Notes under the pieces: generated by a model
Told to the model about the DNA's origin: nothing
Seen by the model: the letters and a program-made list of their open reading frames with translations, nothing else
Database searches by the model: none
In this document: piece after piece, positions 1 through 11,900 of the stretch
Layout: each line of letters starts with the position of its first letter
Position numbering within the stretch: the stretch's first letter is position 1
Made by a program: the position numbers and the translations under genes
Source: Mactromeris polynyma
Taxonomy: Eukaryota; Mollusca; Bivalvia; Venerida; Mactridae
Reading direction: 5' to 3'
NCBI GenBank assembly: GCA_032209605.1
Contig: JASFXZ010000001.1
Span: 13,348,256-13,412,255, forward strand
Length of the DNA: 64,000 bases

Positions 1-519
1 AAATTGTGCTATACGATTGAGAGCGTTGTGTAAACCAACTAAATCGAACGTTAACCAGTAAGCTAAATTGTGCTATACGATTGAGAGCGTTGTGTAAACC
101 AACTAAATCGAACGTTAACCAGTAAGCTAAATTGTGCTATACGATTGAGAGCGTTGTGTAAACCAACTAAATCGAACGTTAACCAGTAAGCTAAATTGTG
201 CTATACGATTGAGAGCGTTGTGTAAACCAACTAAATCGAACGTTAACCAGTAAGCTAAATTGTGCTATACGATTGAGAGCGTTGTGTAAACCAACTAAAT
301 CGAACGTTAACCAGTAAGCTAAATTGTGCTATACGATTGAGAGCGTTGTGTAAACCAACTAAATCGAACGTTAACCAGTAAGCCAAATTGTGCAATACGA
401 TTGAGAGCGTTGTGTAAACCAATTAAATCGAACGTTAACCAGTAAGCCAAATTGTGCTATACGATTGAGAGCGTTGTGTAAACCAATTAAATCGAACGTT
501 AACCAGTAAGCCAAATTCT
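1..519. repeat. 64-bp tandem satellite, about 8 copies
   Basis: A 64-bp unit beginning AAATTGTGCTATACGATTGA recurs at positions 1, 65, 129 and onward. The first six copies are nearly identical. The last two carry substitutions (agct to agcc, aaccaact to aaccaatt), so divergence rises toward the right edge. The array runs off the left end of the window, so its true length is unknown. The short minus-strand open frame inside it is a product of the repeat. Confidence 0.97.
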
Positions 520-1222
520 CTTTATTACAACCGAACAACGTTTTTTGGCACAATCGTGCTAAAATGGTTTTGCTATTTCCATATCAGTGTTATGTAAACC
601 AATCAAATCTTACGTCAACACCAAGGCAATTTGGTTAACCTTCCAATGAAGGGTACGTTACCTTACCGAAATCCACTGAATTTCGGTGAATTTACAGAAA
701 TACATTTTGGATCTGGAGTGAGCAGGAATCGTAACATCTCTGCATTTTTTATGTCGCACAACAAATCGTAACCTTCAAATTGCGCCGACCATCTTATATA
801 CATACAAGATATTTCTTGTTTAAATTAACCGAATGTTTGTGTGGTATTCATTCATTGCTGTTCAGTTCTTTGTTCAAAAAAGTAACAAACATCTTGCCGT
901 CAAGTTCCGATTTTGTGAATATTCAAAGCGATTATTTTAGGTGTGGCATTTCCCATGCGCGATCATACACTAATCTTAATCTCGATGAGACACGACATAA
1001 CGACTCTGCCGCTTCACACATATTTAACGACGATGGAATTGAGTCCTTTTATATCGATGCGTGGAAAAGGCATTTCGAGGAATACGTAATGCATACTTTA
1101 GAACACATAATCTTTAATTTAATTCACCTCCTCGTGTTTGCACTTTTATTTGAATTCAATGAGTTTGTACACATACTCACATAGTACGGAAACCAAATAT
1201 GCCATACTTGGTTTGTCTGCAG
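520..1222. other. No recognisable gene; AT-rich flank
   Basis: The 64-bp satellite decays into related single-copy sequence up to about 620. An open frame covers 780-1184 on the + strand but starts on TTG and ends in a low-complexity hydrophobic tail. I recognise no domain in it and do not call it a gene. A splice acceptor for the lectin-like exon closes this stretch at 1221-1222. Confidence 0.5.
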
Positions 1223-2432
1223 GGTTTTTACCGAGGACATATTTAAGCAAGTCGATGCTGTTGATTTCTGTGTTTCTGAAGGTGCCAAGTTGGCCATAAT
1301 TAAAACACAGGCAAAACAGGACATGGCTCATCAAATACGGACAGAGTGTTTGGTAAACACTTACTTTATTTCACTATACCGGAAATTGCTTAAACACATT
1401 GGAACTGTATAAAAGCCCCCTACGTACCGTCCAGATCTCAAGAAAAAACAGTAACGTGCAACATTAGGACATTAGCCCCTAGGACTTGTTGAAGGGGCTA
1501 ATGTCTGCATGTGCAAAATTATGAAGGGGCTAATCTCCGCATAAGCAAAATAATGAAGGGGCTATGTCCGCATGTGCAATATCATGAAGGGGCAAATGTC
1601 CGCATGTGCATATTTAAGCTTAGGAGCTTATGTCCGTCTACCACACCAAAAATATATAATCGAACTTTAAGGCCAGCTCAATGACAATTAACACTATGAT
1701 TACTGAGGTATTAACATAAGACACAAACATTATCTGTTTGGTCAGCCCGAACATTTTCCTAAAGTACATACCAAATATTTACCATAATTTATTATAAGCC
1801 AACCAAGACGACTCATAAGCTTTTTTAAAAGCTAACAGCGAACCGATTATCTTGGTCGTAATAAGTCACGTGTTACCTAACATTATCATTTGTGATTTCA
1901 GCTGCTAATTTCTCCAATGTTAACGCTATTCAGACGCTTAATTCTGCTTTACTGAATTCTAAAAAGGTCTTGCCAACATAATCTATGGATTTTGACAATA
2001 AAAAACATCGGATATACAATACTTTCTATTTTTTGACATTTATAATTGTATTCAGTGATAATAAGTGCCTTTGTATTTGTGTTGCTATAAGGGGTCTAAA
2101 GGCGTCCATGTTTATATTGTACTGAAATGTTTGTATTCAAATCGGTATACATGTATCTTACAGCACTTTATTGCGTTTCCTTTTTCGTTTTAAAGGTTAC
2201 GCCGGTACCTGAATAGACGGAAATAACGATGATGCTACGGATAAGACTGCATGATGTCGCCCAATGGGTAGCATCCACGAACGAACCTATACCCTCCAAC
2301 TTCTGATACCCTGGTCAGCCGAATGCCCCGAACAATAACCACTGCTTATATTTGTATCTTTTAGGTAGTGGACCCAGTATGTTTTCAGATTCTATGTGCA
2401 ATAACAGATTGAATATTCTTTGCGAAAAATAG
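1223..2432 (+). pseudogene. C-type lectin-like domain, two exons, broken
   Basis: Two exons fit a C-type lectin domain. The first (1223-1352) follows an acceptor ctgcag and ends at donor GTAAAC. It contains DFCVSEGAKLAIIKT, the conserved first-cysteine and alpha-2 region. The second (2217-2432) follows an AG acceptor in matching phase 0. It contains LHDVAQWVASTNEP, YPGQPN, HCLYL and a terminal LCEK followed by TAG, as in the end of many lectin domains. Where the usual Trp precedes YPGQPN the codon is TGA (2304-2306), so the frame is interrupted. The calcium-site motifs are degenerate: EPI instead of EPN, and FSD where WND is usual. The N-terminal domain start is not found upstream. Lectin domains bind sugars and are expanded in mollusc immunity. 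I infer a recent pseudogene or a partial gene copy. A base error at the TGA is the alternative. Confidence 0.6.
1488..1612. repeat. Short minisatellite, about 38-bp unit, 3-4 imperfect copies
   Basis: The phrase GAAGGGGCTAATGTC(T/C)GCAT plus a gcaaaat(a)at spacer repeats imperfectly within the intron between the two lectin-like exons. Copies differ by small indels. The rest of this intron (1353-2216) shows nothing else recognisable. Confidence 0.75.
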
Positions 2433-2836
2433 AGACTCAGTAATGAGAATATACACGAGAATATAATTTTGATACCCGAGTTTTTTATGTAGTACATATG
2501 TACGTCTTTTAGAAATCAACGATTCGAATGCATGTATTAGATATCATATTTCTACAATTCGAATAGTACTACATAGATATCAAGTACAGTCATTGTAGAT
2601 ATGAATACATTGTATATGAATCATACGACAAACCACCCATTAATTTGCATTTTGCATTGACTATTCCAGGAGCCCGACTTGCACTTTGAGCTACAGTCTT
2701 AGTAGTCCCTGAATAATATAAATGTGTATTCAATGTATGTACATTGATCAACTGTATCAACACCACATGTAAAACTATGTCTGGTCTTTCCATGGAAAGT
2801 GATCGAAAGTGAAAATCTTAATTTTACTATTATTTA
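2433..2836. other. No gene seen
   Basis: AT-rich sequence between the lectin-like stop codon and the terminus of a hAT-like element. Short open frames on the minus strand have no recognisable content. Confidence 0.5.
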
Positions 2837-5201
2837 CAGGGGCGTAGCTAGACCTGAAAAAATTATGCGCACAACGAGGCACGAAGTGCCGAGGGGGAGG
2901 GTGTGGGAGGGTGTAGACCCCCTCCTACCTAATGTTTTTTAAATATAGATGCCAAATGCCGAGTTCTGACGTAAAATGGCTGCTAAAATTTTGAAATTTG
3001 TATCCTTCTCAGGACAATAGTTACCTGGTATGTTTTAACTTTGATCTACATGTATATATAAAATGTTTCTACCTCTCTCCAAGTCTCATCAGGCGGTGAT
3101 GGGCACACAGCACATAGTTTTCCCCGCGAGTTTTATATTTATTATTCTATTCGACGTCTGAGGCAGCATCGTCTTGTCTGACATTGTCAAAAACAAGTAC
3201 AATGCGCCTGTGACCCGAGACACCGAAATCGTTAAGCACTTGCTCAATGGCTATGGGTTGGTTCCGGTGAATCTGCATTAAGGCCAGTCCAGTCCGTCGC
3301 TGCCCTGTCATCGTACTGCGCAGATAGGGTTTTAGACGTCTAAGGCCGCTGAACGACCTTTCAGCGGATGCTGTTGAGACAGGCATTGTCAACAATACCT
3401 TCAGTATCGAATGCAGGTTTGGGTAAAGCTGGTAGCTGGCATCGACAGCTTCTACAAGCTTTTTAAAGGCGGCACCACGACCTATCCGATACTTTCACAT
3501 TTCTAGTTCAGCATCTATTGCTTCCCTATCAATGAAGGGAGCATATTCCTGCTTTATCTCTTGCCGGATGAGCTGTCCAATTTTGTGAGACAAGAGATAC
3601 CGTGCCTTCATTCTTGGTCCAGAAATGCAAAGCCTGTCTTCAAGCTGGGTCAGAAGATGGTCCATGAAAGGGATGAATAAATTCAACCTCCCAATATTCT
3701 TTCACTGTGTTTGCATCAATATTATTCCTGTGCATCTGCCTAGCAGCCACTCTCGGGCGGGAAACTGGAATGTCCTGCTGGTCAGCCAGGTCTACAGCTT
3801 TCTGCCACAGTTCATTGAAAAAGTCATGTCCACCTCTCTTTTCACGTGGTATACCCTGTAACACTAGTGCATGCTCTGATGCTTTCACGAGGTCACAGGT
3901 TGGGTCTTGCATGGAATCAGAAAGGGGATTAAGAAAGTCAAGTGGACTACTGGCGACACAAAGGGCAAGGACAAAGTCAAATGACAGCATAGCCTTTTGA
4001 AAAGACGACGCAGCTGACATCGTGTCCATGCCTACTTGTAGATCAGTAAGCGTTTCTAATTTTGCTGCAAAGTTATTGTGAAAAGCAGAGACGCTTTCAG
4101 AGTGTTGTGACCAGCTGGTTTGGCAAAAATTCTTAAGTTTTTCACCGTTTTCACTGTGCAGCATATATAATGCCAATTCGTTTCGTGGAACTGGTAAGAA
4201 AGAATAGGATGTCCCCTACAACAGTGAACATGGACTGAACAAAAGCTACTCTACAAGCATGGCATATTGCTAAGCTGAGACGATGGTTCCGACAGTGTAC
4301 ATACTTAGCATTTGGATACACTTCCGCAAACCTTGCCTGTACACCCCGAATCCTGCCAGACATATTGCGGGCACCGTCATACCCTTGATCTATGATGAAA
4401 TTGGAGTTGAGGTTGTGCTTTCTTATTTCATCTATGAGGAGAGCGTGCAATGCTTCGCCTGTTGTACTCTCGGTTGCCACAAATGACAAAAACACCTGTC
4501 TATATATCGCAAGCAAAATACAAACTGTTCTATGTCACTCACATCTGCAGATTCATCTGCCAATATGGTAAAAGTATTTTGCGTCATTACAACGCTGAAT
4601 AATTGAATTGGATATTTGTTGGCCACAGAGTGAAATAAATTCGTTTTGAATTTCGGGACTCGTGTAAGTAGCATGCTTTGGAGCAGATGTAATATTACCC
4701 AAACTCGACTATGTTCTGCTCTTCTTTGTTGCATATTTTAACAAAATGGTCGGCTTTTACAAGAGCATTAACATGTTCCGGTGAGCATATATGAGACTCG
4801 ACGACCTTTTTGGCATTGCTCCAATCAGTAAGTGGGCGAACAACAAGAACATTTTCAGCAGTGCTGAAAGCATAACACGGAGCACAAAATACTCCATCCA
4901 AAAGTGGACTGTACAATAAACAGGGAAATTGTTCAGAATTGAACACGAAGTCTGGCACACGCCTTGTCTTTTTACCGCACACTCGGCGCAACCTTTGAAG
5001 GTTGGAATATTGTAGTCAGCATAGTATTTCTGAGTGTCAGTCATCCGTATTATCTGCTTGATATCAAGGTTTCCTACATATAGGAAGCGTGCACCAAGAG
5101 AACATGAAGTAGAGTTACTCTTACTAGATCTAGTTAAAGAAGCAGCAGAACCCACAGGTGGCCGGTGAGTAGCCATGACATTTAAAACCCGCATTGAAAA
5201 A
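2837..5201 (-). mobile_element. hAT-superfamily DNA transposon remnant
   Basis: A terminus reading CAGGGGCGTAGCTAG begins at 2837, in the style of hAT ends, and faces a minus-strand hAT transposase relic. The matching opposite terminus (CTAGCTACGCCCCTG) was not found up to about 6 kb. The 5' side of the element is therefore truncated or rearranged, consistent with the inverted repeat found there. The GC-rich stretch just inside the terminus (2860-2925) resembles sub-terminal sequence of other elements in this window (11,450-11,545 and 61,718-62,125). Confidence 0.7.
3147..5194 (-). pseudogene. hAT transposase pseudogene (ZMYM1-like, DUF4371 type)
   Basis: Minus-strand fragments in shifting frames follow the order of a ZMYM1-like hAT transposase. 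A TTF-type zinc-finger region (about 4991-4757) has FCAPCYAFS and SHICSPEH. A DUF4371 region (about 4734-4440) has ILADESADVSDIEQ with its catalytic-type Asp. A core segment (about 4420-4240) has DQGYDGARNMSG and YVHCRNHRLSLA. A C-terminal dimerisation segment (about 3395-3270) has STASAERSFSGLRRLK. At least five frame changes separate these blocks, so no intact protein is encoded. Such enzymes cut and paste their own element through a DDE-type RNase H fold and leave 8-bp target duplications. Family assignment is firm from the AERSFS and YDGA blocks; the exact lineage is not. Confidence 0.88.
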
Positions 5202-5713
5202 AAAATTCACTCTGTTCTTATAGTAAGATAAAGGTGTCCAACTTCATACGTATTTACAATGGAAATATATACACACATTTGCTTTGACGTACTTTTCAAA
5301 GCCATTTCTCAACCGATTTTTATCACTGATGTCTTAAAATACACACAATATCGACAGTGTATATACTCAAAAACTATTCACAAACAGAATAGACTGTTTT
5401 TTTTATCGTCAAACATCAAGAATGGCTAGATCGGACAACTTCCTACCGTTAGACCGAGTCGGTATTTTCAGAACAAATTTAAGCTACCATAAATCGCTAT
5501 TCATCTGACGAACGACTTTATATTTCAATAAGAAACATTAAAAAAGTATATTGCAATATCAAACAACTTACAAATCGACATACAGACGCGAAGATCACTA
5601 TTTTTCGCTCGTAGTTTTCCTTTTACACGAACGCTGCCTTTTTGAAAGGTGGTACCTTAAGCCTTTTTCAATGCGGGTTTTAAATGTCATGGCTACTCAC
5701 CGGCCACCTGTGG
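5152..5713. repeat. 50-bp perfect inverted repeat duplicating the transposase start
   Basis: Bases 5152-5201 and 5664-5713 are perfect reverse complements over 50 bp, with a 462-bp spacer. The left arm holds the start region of the hAT transposase relic (reading MATHRPP on the minus strand). The right arm encodes the same residues on the + strand, but the sequence beyond it diverges completely. This looks like two related 5' ends placed head to head, or a fold-back rearrangement. Confidence 0.85.
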
Positions 5714-7323
5714 CAGAACCATCAAATTCTGTCTTCGGTTTGTCATCCATGGCGGCAGAATTATCACAGTTTGAATTGGTGATAGATCTAGTCTGACTCT
5801 CATGCGAAGATGCTGGGCTTACTATGGTCTTACAGTTTTCTTTGGAGGGTTTGATCTAGTACCTGAACCAGATGGACTGTTGTCCCTTTTTTAAAGGCTT
5901 TGAAAAGGGTGGTTTGTCCGGGTATTTGGCGTTCTGGCCTCTTAATATCCACGACAGAGGAACGAACGACACCTGATCCAGAGATAGATCTAGCTGTAGA
6001 ATCTAGATCTATATGAAGGTTAAGTGTGCGTTTATTTATTATATTTTATTTATTTTATTGCTAAATTTTACTAGACCTACTTAAATCTAACACAACTTTA
6101 GATAGCTCCATAATAACTAGGAGAATCAAAGTGGAAAGTGAATGAGGGAGCCTGAACACTATATAAAGTGACAGAATTGCACAGGGGAAAGGGAAATACA
6201 AAACACATTCAAAACACAAACGGAAATAATTACCATACAGCGAATTACAGTCTTGGAACTGTCAGTAAAAATACTGGGGTTTAAATCGATGTAACAGCTG
6301 AATTATTATTGAACATGTTGAAAACTATCTGAATTTTTTATACGCCCGAAGTAACATAATGATTTAACGCTTTTGGAATGAATACAAAGGTGGCTATGTT
6401 TATCATACATTGTTATGCTTGTTATGCCCACCAGTTGCGGAAACAATACTCTACGCGAACTACCTTAACCAAAGTGAAAACTATTCCGAAAACAGTAGGC
6501 TTGGTGCCGTAAATTTTACCATAAAACTACCTCTTTCATAACCTAAGTCATCGAAGCAACGTCTGATGTGTCGGAATGTTTGGGGTAGGGGCGCAATACA
6601 AAGTTGACTTTGCATAACCTTTCAGTACTACATGTATATTGATAAATACTTCGGGCGCAAAACATACTCGACAGCGCCACCACTACTCGACGGCGCCATC
6701 ACTTTTATAAATATGTGCATATTTCCTTTTTAAGAAGTGCTTATACGTTCTGTTGTGTTCCGGCGTAACTACTAACAGTTATATTTGCATGCGCCAGAAT
6801 GTTCTTACGGTGTGTGTAAGCAACGAAGTGTACTTGAAATGCTAGCAGATCTCAAAATATGCACAAGTCCGATTCGGGAAAAAAGCTCCTGGCACCACAG
6901 TTCGCACAATATTGAAACGAAATCGAAGCCAACCTGCTGTAAAAGTATTCTTACACGGTACCACATGCTCCGATTTTCGAAATGTGTCCGTTTAATAAAA
7001 TTATCAAATAAAATATAAATCATACTCACGTGTGTAGAAGTAAACACAAGGCACAGCTGCACCACGGAAGTGTCGACAGCTCATTTTCTTTGCACCACCG
7101 ATAAGTGGTGGAGCTGGCGTTATGTAGCCGTGCATTAGGCCCTACGAAAATCTTGCTACATTCTTAGATATATCTTAACATCTTACACTTAGCCGCATTA
7201 CGCGCTTGAGGCTGGCTTAACTCGTTATGATTGGCTGCCAGCATCAAGCATAAATGCCAGCATTACGGAACCTATAAAAAGACAGACGATACAGTATCAC
7301 GACAGTATTCAGTGACACAGCCA
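5714..7323. other. No gene seen; possible second hAT 5' end and a TATA-like site
   Basis: The first part (to about 6000) continues the divergent + strand copy of the hAT 5' region. The rest is AT-rich with no recognisable coding. A TATA-like ACCTATAAAAAG lies near 7271-7282, just before the truncated LTR. It could be a promoter of whatever the LTR fragment landed in, but no transcript start can be shown. Confidence 0.45.
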
Positions 7324-7826
7324 TGTTTATATTGTGTGGTTCATTACACATCTTCTGGTAACATTCCATACTATGCTAGTCATGGTGTACATGTATCTTG
7401 TTGAACAGTGAGATTTTCATGAAGCATGAACATCTCATGCTTTTGTCTCCAAAAAGGGGTATAAAAGGCAGAGTTGCCAACTCTCTGTGCTCAGTTCACG
7501 GACATTCACAAGATAGATTTTACCCTTGCCACGAACTGTTCCATCTACATTGTATTTAGATATAAGTTAAGGGTCTATTTTGTTACTTTTGGGTGGGGTT
7601 CAAAATTAGTAAAGTCCAAATTCTGTTTGGTCTCATCATAAATGTATGGCTGTTATGTAGGATAGTTAAAATTCTGTTTATTAGATCTATGTAAAAGTAA
7701 TGCTTAAACTATCAGAGTGAAAGAAATAAACCATTGAATCCTTATTTGTAGAAGTTGTAGTCAATTTAAGTTAGTATGAATCCATTATAAATACAATGAA
7801 CCTGGGAAACAGCAAAGCCTGTTACA
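7324..7826 (+). mobile_element. 5' LTR, truncated at its 5' end
   Basis: This matches the 3' LTR from its TGTTTATATTGTGTGG block to the terminal TGTTACA, with scattered substitutions and small indels. The first ~92 bp present in the 3' LTR (starting TGTGGCAGG) are absent here. It carries a TATA box (TATAAAAG, 7460-7467) and a polyadenylation signal AATAAA (7725-7730). These would delimit the U3, R and U5 zones. Confidence 0.85.
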
Positions 7827-7830
7827 TTTT

Positions 7831-7844
7831 TGGGGGCTCGTCCG
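7831..7844 (+). promoter_or_regulatory. Primer-binding site, tRNA-Pro-like
   Basis: TGGGGGCTCGTCCG lies four bases after the LTR end. It matches the primer-binding sequence complementary to the 3' end of tRNA-Pro used by many retroelements. This fixes the LTR boundary and the + orientation of the element. Confidence 0.8.
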
Positions 7845-7951
7845 TTTACAAATTTATTAGTTTTGAGGCTAATTTAATTTGTTGAATACTCATAAAGTAA
7901 GAAAGTTAAATCAGAATAGATGTGTATTGGCTACATGCTTTAAATATAAAG

Positions 7952-8978
7952 GCCCTGTCTCGCACTGCCGTCTACGATTCCGTCTGCCTCCGTCTAAATT
8001 TTTACCTCATGCGGTGTTTAGACGGCAGCAAATTCAATTTTGTTGGCCATGGACGGAGAAAGAACAGCAGGAGTAACGTCTTAAAACGTCTGAGAAACGT
8101 CTGCTTAAGTATGAGTAGCGCCTTCATTCAGTCCAGCTTACGGAACATTGAACGCCTGAGTAACGTCTGCTCAAGTATGAGTAACGAACGAAACGTCACT
8201 ATTACGTCTATCAACTTCCTGTTTGCGTCTTATAAAAGGCCAAACTCCGCTCATCGCCTCATCACAACAGCCGTGGCTACTGGACAGGTCACATCACACT
8301 TCATTCCATCATGCCAGCCAAGAGAAGCAAAGACAAGGGCAAAGCGAAAGCCCCCAGGCTGATACAGTGTGATGGAAAACCTGTTAAAGGATACTTTTGC
8401 TTAATGAGGGAGAAATGTCTTTATTTCGTATAAAAAATCAGCATATAATATTTCATGTTTACCTCTCTCACGATTTTTGAGATTGTGTTATGCGGAACCC
8501 GCCATCCGTAGCGCATGTCCATGTACTTGGCCCCTGACGCCAAATGTCGAAGTGTTATCGCTAACTTCATTCCAGGCTCGATGGGGGCCCTGAACCATGC
8601 AGCACCAAACTTCTGTCGCCTCTCGGGGCCAATCCATGGTCGAATCCAGAACCTGCGCCGCCGACTCTGCTGCCTTCTGCGCATTGCCCTCCTTCTATGG
8701 ACAACATGTTCATAAAGTCTCAGCCGGGCAGCTTGCACATCAAGTTGTGCCTGCAGAAGGGCCACTTCATCGGGAAACTCATCAGAATGTCAACCATTGC
8801 ACATAGAAGTAGAGGAGCAAGTGAGGGGGTACGCATTTCCCAAACGTTTTATTCCAGGTCTGTCTCTGCTCATCTGGTCGTTACCAAGGCACTTATCTCT
8901 AACTTTTAGACGTTATTAAACGTTCATCTATCCGTATTCATCCGTTTCAACCGTTACGAGCACTGTATATGGCCTGAC
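7952..8978. mobile_element. PIF/Harbinger-type element remnant
   Basis: The stretch runs from AAAGGCCCTGTCTCGCACTG to GAGCACTGTATATGGCCT, whose reverse complement resembles the left end only loosely. It encloses a Harbinger transposase fragment on the minus strand. The boundaries are tentative because the terminal repeats are diverged and no 3-bp target duplication is clear. It appears to have inserted in the leader of the Gypsy element shortly after the primer-binding site. Confidence 0.5.
8421..8765 (-). pseudogene. HARBI1-like (Harbinger) transposase fragment
   Basis: The translated fragment of about 114 residues carries an arginine-rich segment leading to RRRRFWIRPWI. This is followed by PGMKLAITLRHLASG and then GWRVPHNTISKIVREV. 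These are the characteristic N-terminal blocks of HARBI1/Harbinger nucleases, upstream of the DDE catalytic domain. The catalytic domain itself is absent: the frame runs out after the last block. Full-length relatives are about 350-400 residues. It is a dead fragment, and no Myb-like partner gene is nearby. Confidence 0.8.
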
Positions 8979-11900
8979 GTCAGACGCTTATGTATTCGTT
9001 AAGTGAATGTTTCTTTGACGTTATTCAGCTGTTTTCTTGCCGGTTTCACCGTTCCATATAGACGTATGGTGCGTTCCGTGGCTGGAGGCAGACGACCTGT
9101 CCGCCTGCCCAACATAAGGCATAAACTTCATAGGAAGGGTGCAGTCCTACATCTAAGCCCGTTCTAAGCCCGTTCAGAGTGAAAATTTCATATCTTCTCT
9201 CAATTATAAAATGGTTAATAGAGCTATAAATCTGTCATCATATGCTGATTAGGCAACAGATAATATTACTTAACAAACAGATGTTTCAAACAAAAAAATT
9301 TGTGTGTAAATTTCGGATAACCGCTCAAGTACAGAAACAATGAAGTTAAATGACTACACATGACTTAAAAAATATTTAAAAAAATGAAAGGAAGTTTAAA
9401 AGATTATACAGTTTTAACAATAAATGCAAATAAAGGTGCTGCATGCATTTACATTTCATAAATTAGCACTGGAAATTGAGATCCTTGAATCCAAACTTTA
9501 CAATGTCATAGATGTACTGATATATCTTTAACTGACAATTGGATATTTTACTTCCTTGGCAGGACAATTGATTGTTTTACAAAATTTAATTTGGGTATTC
9601 AGACATTCTTGTTTTTATTTTATAAAATGACCAATATGCAATGTGAATTTCCCAAAATATTGAAAATGCGAAAGGTTTCTTGAAAATACAGAAAAAATCT
9701 AAAATGCTGAAGAAGCTTTTTTGCAAAATTTAATGCTGCAAAATGCTTTATCAAGGAGATATTTCAACTTTTTAGATGATGATGAAAAATACAAAATCAT
9801 CATACATGTATTTAAGTTCACTACATATATAATAAGTTGTGGTTAATAAAATACTGTTAGAGCTTAACCTCAATCTCTGGTTGATGGATTTTTCTAAGCT
9901 TAATGTACAGGGTGATAAAAAGCTGCACATGCATTAGTGTTAAGGGAATATCTAATTAATTTTGCATATGATATATAAAATATTCCAATCTTGCAATTAG
10001 TTATTTTTTTTAAAAACATGGAAGTGGTAGATTTTTCTGTTCAATTATTCTGTCGTTTATATACATCTAATTTCATACACAGTACTTTGTGATGTAATTC
10101 CACTGTTAACATAAAAATATCAAAGGACTGAAGGTCCTGAGAGGGCACGTTTTCTATAATATTTGAAGGTGATTATTTTCAATAATCATCTTCCTATGCC
10201 ATCCATCCGCTCTCTTCTTGGAATTAACCCCAACACACTCATGCTTGATCGATATATAGTTCCAGAAAATTCCATAAAGGAATTAGACTCGAAAACCTTC
10301 TAAACTGTTTTCTATAATCAGTTTAATATGGACATCTGGGTTTTTGGTATATAATTGAGAAATATTCTGTACTTTCAAGAAAAAAAAAAAATTAATGCGC
10401 TAGGAAATTCATAGACCAAAAAGTTGTCCCATAATGACACCTTTAAAAGTTTTGACAATGTACAGTCGATATTATAAAGGGTATGGATTGAAACAAAGTA
10501 GTGTAACAGTCTGGTTGTTATGTAACTTCATAGGTATTAACATGATGAACTCAAATAATCTGACCCATTCCAGATGGAATATAGTGCAGTAATAAATCTC
10601 AATGAAATGATTCAGTCTACAATTGTAAAATAACAATACGTTTGTATATAGCTGTAGTATATCACTATATTACTTTCAATATAGGAGTCTGGACTTTCAT
10701 ATTGAAATACATTTGTAATTATGCATACATAACCATCAACTAGTTTTTGTGAGGGCTAAATGGGATTAACAAATAATACTAAGAATGACAATTTTATGTA
10801 TACAACGCTTACGCTGTTAATTGTTTCAGCATCAAGACTCCCATTCATGCAGTGTATAAACTTGTTCAAGCCGTATAGACAGTATATAATACTATGTTTA
10901 ATTGACGTACAGTGTCTTGCATACTTTTTGTTTTCAATGAGTGTCTAGCAACACAGGTAGTAAAATATTAATTAATACTATCCCTCATTAACTCAGACCG
11001 ACATAACATTTTACTTCCAACTTTCTTGATATCAAAAATCAATATAAAGATCTAATATTGTAATTTTATTTCCTTCATTCCATTGTAGTTATTTTGGTAC
11101 ACATTTATAGAAAAGCAATGAATAACAAGTACAAATACAGTAATATTTCTTCTCAAAAATACTCAACTACAAATTCAAAAGTTTTTTATCTTCCGACAAT
11201 CCAGTATAACCATTGTCTCTCTGAATGTATACAACATCTCGAATCAAGTCACATTTTATCACAGATCAGGCGCGTAATTAAAGTACATTAAAATATGTTT
11301 TCTGTATATTATACACGAAAGGGTTATATAAGTAAAACGGCCCATTTAAAAGCAGAATCAATAACATGACACTCTAGGCCTATACTGTATGTTTCATGAT
11401 AAAGCCGGAATAAAAAGGCATCAGATGTCACCATTTACATTCAACGGTTTCAAAATTTTCTGGGGGGGGGGCATGCCCCCAGACACCCCTAGCATATTAG
11501 CGGCTTTGCCGCTCATTCAGGCTTGCACATAGATTTCGGTGCAGCTACGCGCCTGCAGATCTATGCTTTCTGTATTCATTTAACGTCTTTTCCGCATGGT
11601 CACATGTTGTATATTCTAGTCTCTCGAAAAGGCGACTTTTACAACTGTCATAAATATCTGAGGCAAAAATAGTGGACAGGGTATACCAGTCATCTTGGTA
11701 TGCGACATAAACATAGGAGTCAGGGTTCTCACTTGGATTTGGATTTGCGTCCCTGGGAAGAAATATGAGTCCAAAAATCATAGGAGTCTAGTATAATTCA
11801 ATTTGGGGCAGTAAGTGGTTGACTTGATTGTGGATGAAATTCATCAATTATCCCTTTATCTTCTTCACTGGATTTAAACCGCTGTCATCTAAAATAGACA

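Noticed and set aside
780..1184. A 134-codon + frame upstream of the lectin exons
   Set aside because: It starts on TTG, has a low-complexity hydrophobic end and no recognisable domain. It is probably chance in AT-rich DNA.
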